Below are positions 61,694-64,000 of a DNA stretch of 64,000 bases, piece by piece (within the stretch, counting starts at the first letter, position 1; the number at the start of each line of letters is the position of its first letter). Made by a program: the position numbers and the translations under genes. This DNA comes from Chitinophagaceae bacterium (GTDB lineage: Bacteria; Bacteroidota; Bacteroidia; Chitinophagales; Chitinophagaceae): NCBI GenBank assembly GCA_016720585.1, contig JADKKH010000005.1, positions 310,001-374,000 of the forward strand, in the 5' to 3' direction. The notes beneath the pieces were generated by a model. That model saw nothing but the letters and a program-made list of their open reading frames with translations. It did not search any database and was not told where the DNA came from.

Positions 61694-62951
61694 TTATAAC
61701 TTAATAAACTTCTGCTTCATAGACTCCCCATCATCCTTTTTCGCTGCAAGGAAGTATAAACCTGGTTTCAATTTACTGATGTCAATACGTTGAATTTTCG
61801 ATGTAATCGCCACATTCATAACAGATTGTCCATTCAAATTGGTGATAAAAATTGTTTTCCCCACCCACCTGATATCATACGAAAGATCGATTTGCAACTC
61901 TGAGATTGCCGGATTTGGGAATAATCGGGGTTGAAGCCATTTGGGATCATCTTCGGGTAATGGCGATTCAAATATCATGGGAGCATTTAATCCTTTTGAA
62001 GTAAGAAGCGGATTTCTAACAGCACCCTTTTCAAACAAAGCCCTCATCCGGGCTTTTTGTCCCAGGGTAAATAAATTCATACAGGCATCGCTTGTAAAAT
62101 CCATATAGTTCATATACATATCCCCATTCTGACCATTATTACAGGAGATTTGAATGCCGGAAGGGCATTCAATATTATACCAGGCCTGCCTGGGAGTATC
62201 TGCCACGCCGTCATCCCCGCAATCTGTATCACCCCATAAATGTTTTAGTCCAAGCCAGTGACCCACTTCATGTACAGCCGTCTTACCCATATTATATCCG
62301 GAACCGGAATTATTGGTGCCGAAAGCAGAAAATCCTATTACCACCCCGTCTTTATTTTCTGCTCCTCCCATCATACTGGAGTAACCCGCCACCTGTTCAA
62401 GATTACATACCCAAATATTCAGGTAACTCTTCGGGTCCCAGGCATCATCACCCATTTCAGCGGAAAATTTCATTTTATCATTGGATTCCCATCGCTGAAT
62501 AGGCGTGTATTTGCGGGTAATACCCGACGTGTATCTTTTGCGGGGATCTGAATTTGCCAGTTGAAATTCTATTTCACAATCTGCTGCGACTGGTTTAAAC
62601 CTGGAAGGTGTGTTACTGCTGTCTGCATGCTGGCGACGAAAACATTTATTCAATGCGTTGATCTGGCTTTGAACCTGTGCATCACTTATTTTTTCATCTG
62701 GGAGATGGTACAGGATGTGTACCAACCACCGGTATTTTAATAATATTACTTCCCGTTCTTGCGGCAATGTTATTTTGCGAAGAAAGAATAGACTGCCGGG
62801 TAAATGATTCTATGGAATTCATTCTTGCTGCCGCTGAAGGGTCATTCCTGAGTTCTGTTTGCTGGTAAGAAAAACTAAGGCAGTTTCTTTGTGCCCCCAG
62901 TTGAGTGGTCAACACAATCCCAAAAAGCGTAAGCAATAATCCCGTCTTCAT
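61694..62951 (-). pseudogene. Pappalysin-like metalloprotease with T9SS domain, frameshifted
   Basis: A secreted M43B-type metzincin of the pappalysin group. The N-terminal 85 codons (62951-62697) include a signal peptide (MKTGLLLTLFGIVLTTQLGAQ) and end off-frame; the rest (61694-62767) continues in another frame. At 62722-62726 one extra base (C on the plus strand) shifts IPVVVHILYHLPDEKI, typical of the family, into GTHPVPSPR. The remainder is intact: HEVGHWLGLKH (metzincin zinc motif), Met-turn MNYMD and a C-terminal type A sorting domain (RLFPNP... MKQKFIKL) for type IX secretion. Whether the gene is really broken or a base was mis-called cannot be told here. A terminator follows. Confidence 0.75.
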
Positions 62952-63108
62952 AATTTCCAGGTGATAGGTGAGTTACGGCATAGCAACAGTATTACTGCTA
63001 TGAGTTTATCAAATGGAACTGGAACTTATTGAGGAGTATTGGGGGATTAAAAAGGAAATTCAGGGATATGATTTCAGCAATGAAATTCTTTCAGGGATTA
63101 AGGTATCT

Positions 63109-63138
63109 CAAATATAATACAATTAATGATCTTTGCAA
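63109..63138 (-). promoter_or_regulatory. Promoter for the pappalysin-like gene
   Basis: On the minus strand a TTG (63138-63136), 19 bases, then TATATTTG (63116-63109) match the Bacteroidota -33/-7 layout. It would give a leader of about 155 bases. Confidence 0.5.
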
Positions 63139-63214
63139 TAGGTATTTCATCGTAGTTTTCCGATAACGGCTAAGCCTTTTAAAAGCTTTAACAGGCAGAA
63201 AGCATACCAGCACT

Positions 63215-63222
63215 TATTTTTG
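63215..63222 (+). promoter_or_regulatory. Promoter -7 box for the cyclotransferase gene
   Basis: TATTTTTG matches TAnnTTTG, 19 bases before the ATG at 63242, leaving a short leader of about 15 bases. Confidence 0.55.
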
Positions 63223-63241
63223 TGTGAACCAATTATTGAAA

Positions 63242-64000
63242 ATGAAAAAAATCCTTTTTATTGCTTTTGTCGCCGGATTTGTTGGGTGCAAAAACAAAGA
63301 CTCCGAAAACCCGGATGATCCGAATACCCATGCCCCGAAAAGTATGAGTTATTCTATAATAGCCACCTTCCCCCATGATACATCTTCTTATACACAGGGA
63401 ATACTTATTTATAATGGTGCCATTTATGAAGGAACCGGCAACTATGGTTTTTCGAAGCTGAAAAAAGTTGATCTCAAAACGGGAAAGGCAGAAAAAGAGA
63501 TTTTGCTGGATAAAAAGTATTTTGGAGAAGGGATCACCATCCTGAATGATACCCTATACCAGCTCACCTGGAAAGAAAAAACGGTGTTGGTTTATACCCT
63601 GAAAGATTTTAAGAAAGTAAAAGAGTTTAGCATCAATACAGAAGGCTGGGGTCTTACCACGGATGGAAAACAATTGATCGCCAGCGACGGAAGCAGCACC
63701 ATTTATTATTATGACCCCGCCACATTTAAATTGCTGAAAACACAGGATATTACTGAAAGCGGCAGCCTTTCTTTTAACCTGAATGAACTGGAATTTATAG
63801 ATGGCTTCATTTATGCCAATCAATACCAGGCCCCGTATATCTTTAAAATTGATCCGGCAACCGGGCAGATCGTAGCTAAAGCGGATCTTACCAATATCTG
63901 GGAGCGGATAAAAGCGATTGATCATGATGCCGATGTTCCCAATGGCATTGCTTATGATACTGCAACAAAGAAAATTTATATCACCGGGAAATTATGGCCG
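63242..64000 (+). CDS. Glutaminyl-peptide cyclotransferase lipoprotein, partial
   Basis: The first 253 codons of a glutamine cyclotransferase, running off the right edge. A lipobox-like FVGC (Cys16) follows a signal peptide. The body has the five-bladed propeller repeats of the plant/bacterial type: TFPHDTSSYTQGILIYNGAIYEGTGNYG, then SLSFNLNELEFIDGFIYANQY. The family forms N-terminal pyroglutamate on peptides. The pattern IYANQYQAPYIFKIDPATG is typical. Confidence 0.85.
   Translation, partial: MKKILFIAFVAGFVGCKNKDSENPDDPNTHAPKSMSYSIIATFPHDTSSYTQGILIYNGAIYEGTGNYGFSKLKKVDLKTGKAEKEILLDKKYFGEGITILNDTLYQLTWKEKTVLVYTLKDFKKVKEFSINTEGWGLTTDGKQLIASDGSSTIYYYDPATFKLLKTQDITESGSLSFNLNELEFIDGFIYANQYQAPYIFKIDPATGQIVAKADLTNIWERIKAIDHDADVPNGIAYDTATKKIYITGKLWP

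Overview
The window looks like chromosome from a member of the Bacteroidota, most likely family Chitinophagaceae. The reasons are: TAnnTTTG-type -7 promoter boxes with no Shine-Dalgarno sites; Bacteroidota-specific families (DUF4294, DUF4295/bL38); bacillithiol genes; a metalloprotease with a type IX secretion C-terminal domain; Chitinophagaceae-style short intergenic repeats; and moderate GC content. No rRNA, tRNA, CRISPR array, prophage or insertion sequence was found. Most genes are core or metabolic, packed closely and mostly in short operons.

Layout. 1-7400: start of a divergent acyl-CoA dehydrogenase, cytochrome c maturation genes ccmE-ccmF, a DUF4294 protein, a long heptamer repeat array running up to the start codon of bshB1, a front-end type fatty acid desaturase and an agmatinase-family enzyme. 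7400-10200: membrane protein, radical SAM protein, EamA exporter. 10200-15200 (minus): a TPR protein and a very large secreted multi-domain metzincin-like protease. 15400-21300: TonB-like protein, folC and a 1199-residue secreted caspase-TPR protein. 21300-25300 (minus): Nudix, YfiT/Bst-type protein, FKBP, ABC ATPase, GNAT and fructose-bisphosphatase in one close run. 25350-29160: aspartate kinase, an L,D-transpeptidase fused to a TonB C-terminal domain, and hppD. 29390-37020: purK and purE, separated by a complete RND efflux operon. 37170-41000: a second secreted caspase, this one ending in an outer-membrane beta-barrel, convergent with bshC.

41100-51200 holds a dispersed but complete-looking trans-4-hydroxy-L-proline degradation route: epimerase, FAD D-hydroxyproline dehydrogenase, DapA-like deaminase and 2-oxoglutarate-semialdehyde dehydrogenase. 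These are interleaved with a PqqB-like hydrolase, an Asp-box repeat protein, an AGMO-like hydroxylase and a PhnA protein. 51400-64000: CBM48 protein, guaC, ppk1, a membrane protein, an MmcQ-like protein, the rimO-ftsY-bL38-rpmG-rpmB cluster, lpd, a frameshifted pappalysin-like protease and a partial glutaminyl-peptide cyclotransferase.

The most noteworthy items are: (1) two secreted caspase-fold proteins, one apparently anchored in the outer membrane by its own beta-barrel; (2) a family of period-7 (heptamer) tandem repeats at several loci, including 22 units ending two bases before the bshB1 start codon and five units inside the coding sequence of bshC; (3) a palindrome inserted in frame in the semialdehyde dehydrogenase gene; and (4) two single-base frameshifts, in rpmG and in the pappalysin gene, which may be assembly errors or real.
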